Of a stretch of 64,000 nucleotides of DNA, positions 63,970 through 64,000 are shown piece by piece (position 1 is the stretch's first letter; every line of letters begins with the position of its first letter). The notes below the pieces were generated by a model. That model worked only from the letters and a program-made list of their open reading frames with translations, searched no databases and was not told the DNA's origin. Both the position numbers and the translations under genes were made by a program. The stretch spans positions 297,587-361,586 of the forward strand of contig CAJNOI010000046.1 of the NCBI GenBank assembly GCA_905250115.1, given 5' to 3'. Origin of the DNA: Adineta steineri. Lineage: Eukaryota; Rotifera; Eurotatoria; Adinetida; Adinetidae.

Positions 63970-64000
63970 CTATGACATATAATTACAATAGTCAATTTTA

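Overview
This is a nuclear genomic window from an animal. The genes are typical of metazoans (RICTOR, Lifeguard, Derlin-1, LAMMER kinase, diacylglycerol lipase, astacin protease, WSC/EGF receptor). Genes are densely packed, most introns are 50-70 bp with clean GT-AG ends, and non-coding DNA is very AT-rich. My best guess is a bdelloid rotifer (Rotaria/Adineta type). That is inference from intron size, AT content and apparent trans-splice acceptors, not proof. All exon structures below were built by hand from splice signals and reading-frame phase.

Layout. 1-3040: no gene recognised. 3041-8774 (+): RING/B-box/coiled-coil (TRIM-type) protein with two possible first exons. 9316-12273 (-): sn1-diacylglycerol lipase. 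13624-15579 (-): CDP-alcohol phosphotransferase fused to a HxGH cytidylyltransferase domain. 16099-17660 (-): 3-hydroxyacyl-CoA-dehydrogenase-type Rossmann domain fused to a RING finger, with the catalytic His position occupied by Arg. 18075-27355 (-): CLK/Doa (LAMMER) kinase whose kinase body can be joined, by phase, to four different first coding exons. 27728-28802 (-): Derlin-1. 30834-32003 (-): low-complexity protein of unknown function. 33192-36228 (-): secreted astacin-EGF-TSP1-MAM-CUB protease. 37900-39011 (-): LigB-like class III extradiol dioxygenase family protein, divergent from 39374-39900 (+), a 139-aa protein carrying an INCENP IN-box. 40530-44936 (+): WSC plus many EGF repeats, single-pass receptor with two alternative last exons. 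46672-49334 (-): Lifeguard/TMBIM seven-membrane protein with a second possible first exon. 50649-61878 (+): a same-strand train of UQCRH, ATP5F1D, microsomal epoxide hydrolase and RICTOR; two of the genes have a 3' splice acceptor directly against the ATG, the layout expected of a spliced-leader operon. 63554-63969 (-): the 3' end of an unidentified gene running off the window.

Themes. Several genes touch membranes and lipids (DAGL, CDP-alcohol transferase fusion, Derlin, Lifeguard, EPHX1) and two touch mitochondrial energy production (UQCRH, ATP5F1D). I do not see a single dedicated pathway linking them. The most unusual content is the two domain fusions at 13.6-17.7 kb, the multi-promoter CLK locus, the miniature INCENP, the putative operon, and a long hairpin (MITE-like) inside a RICTOR intron. 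No rRNA, tRNA, CRISPR array or intact autonomous transposon was recognised.
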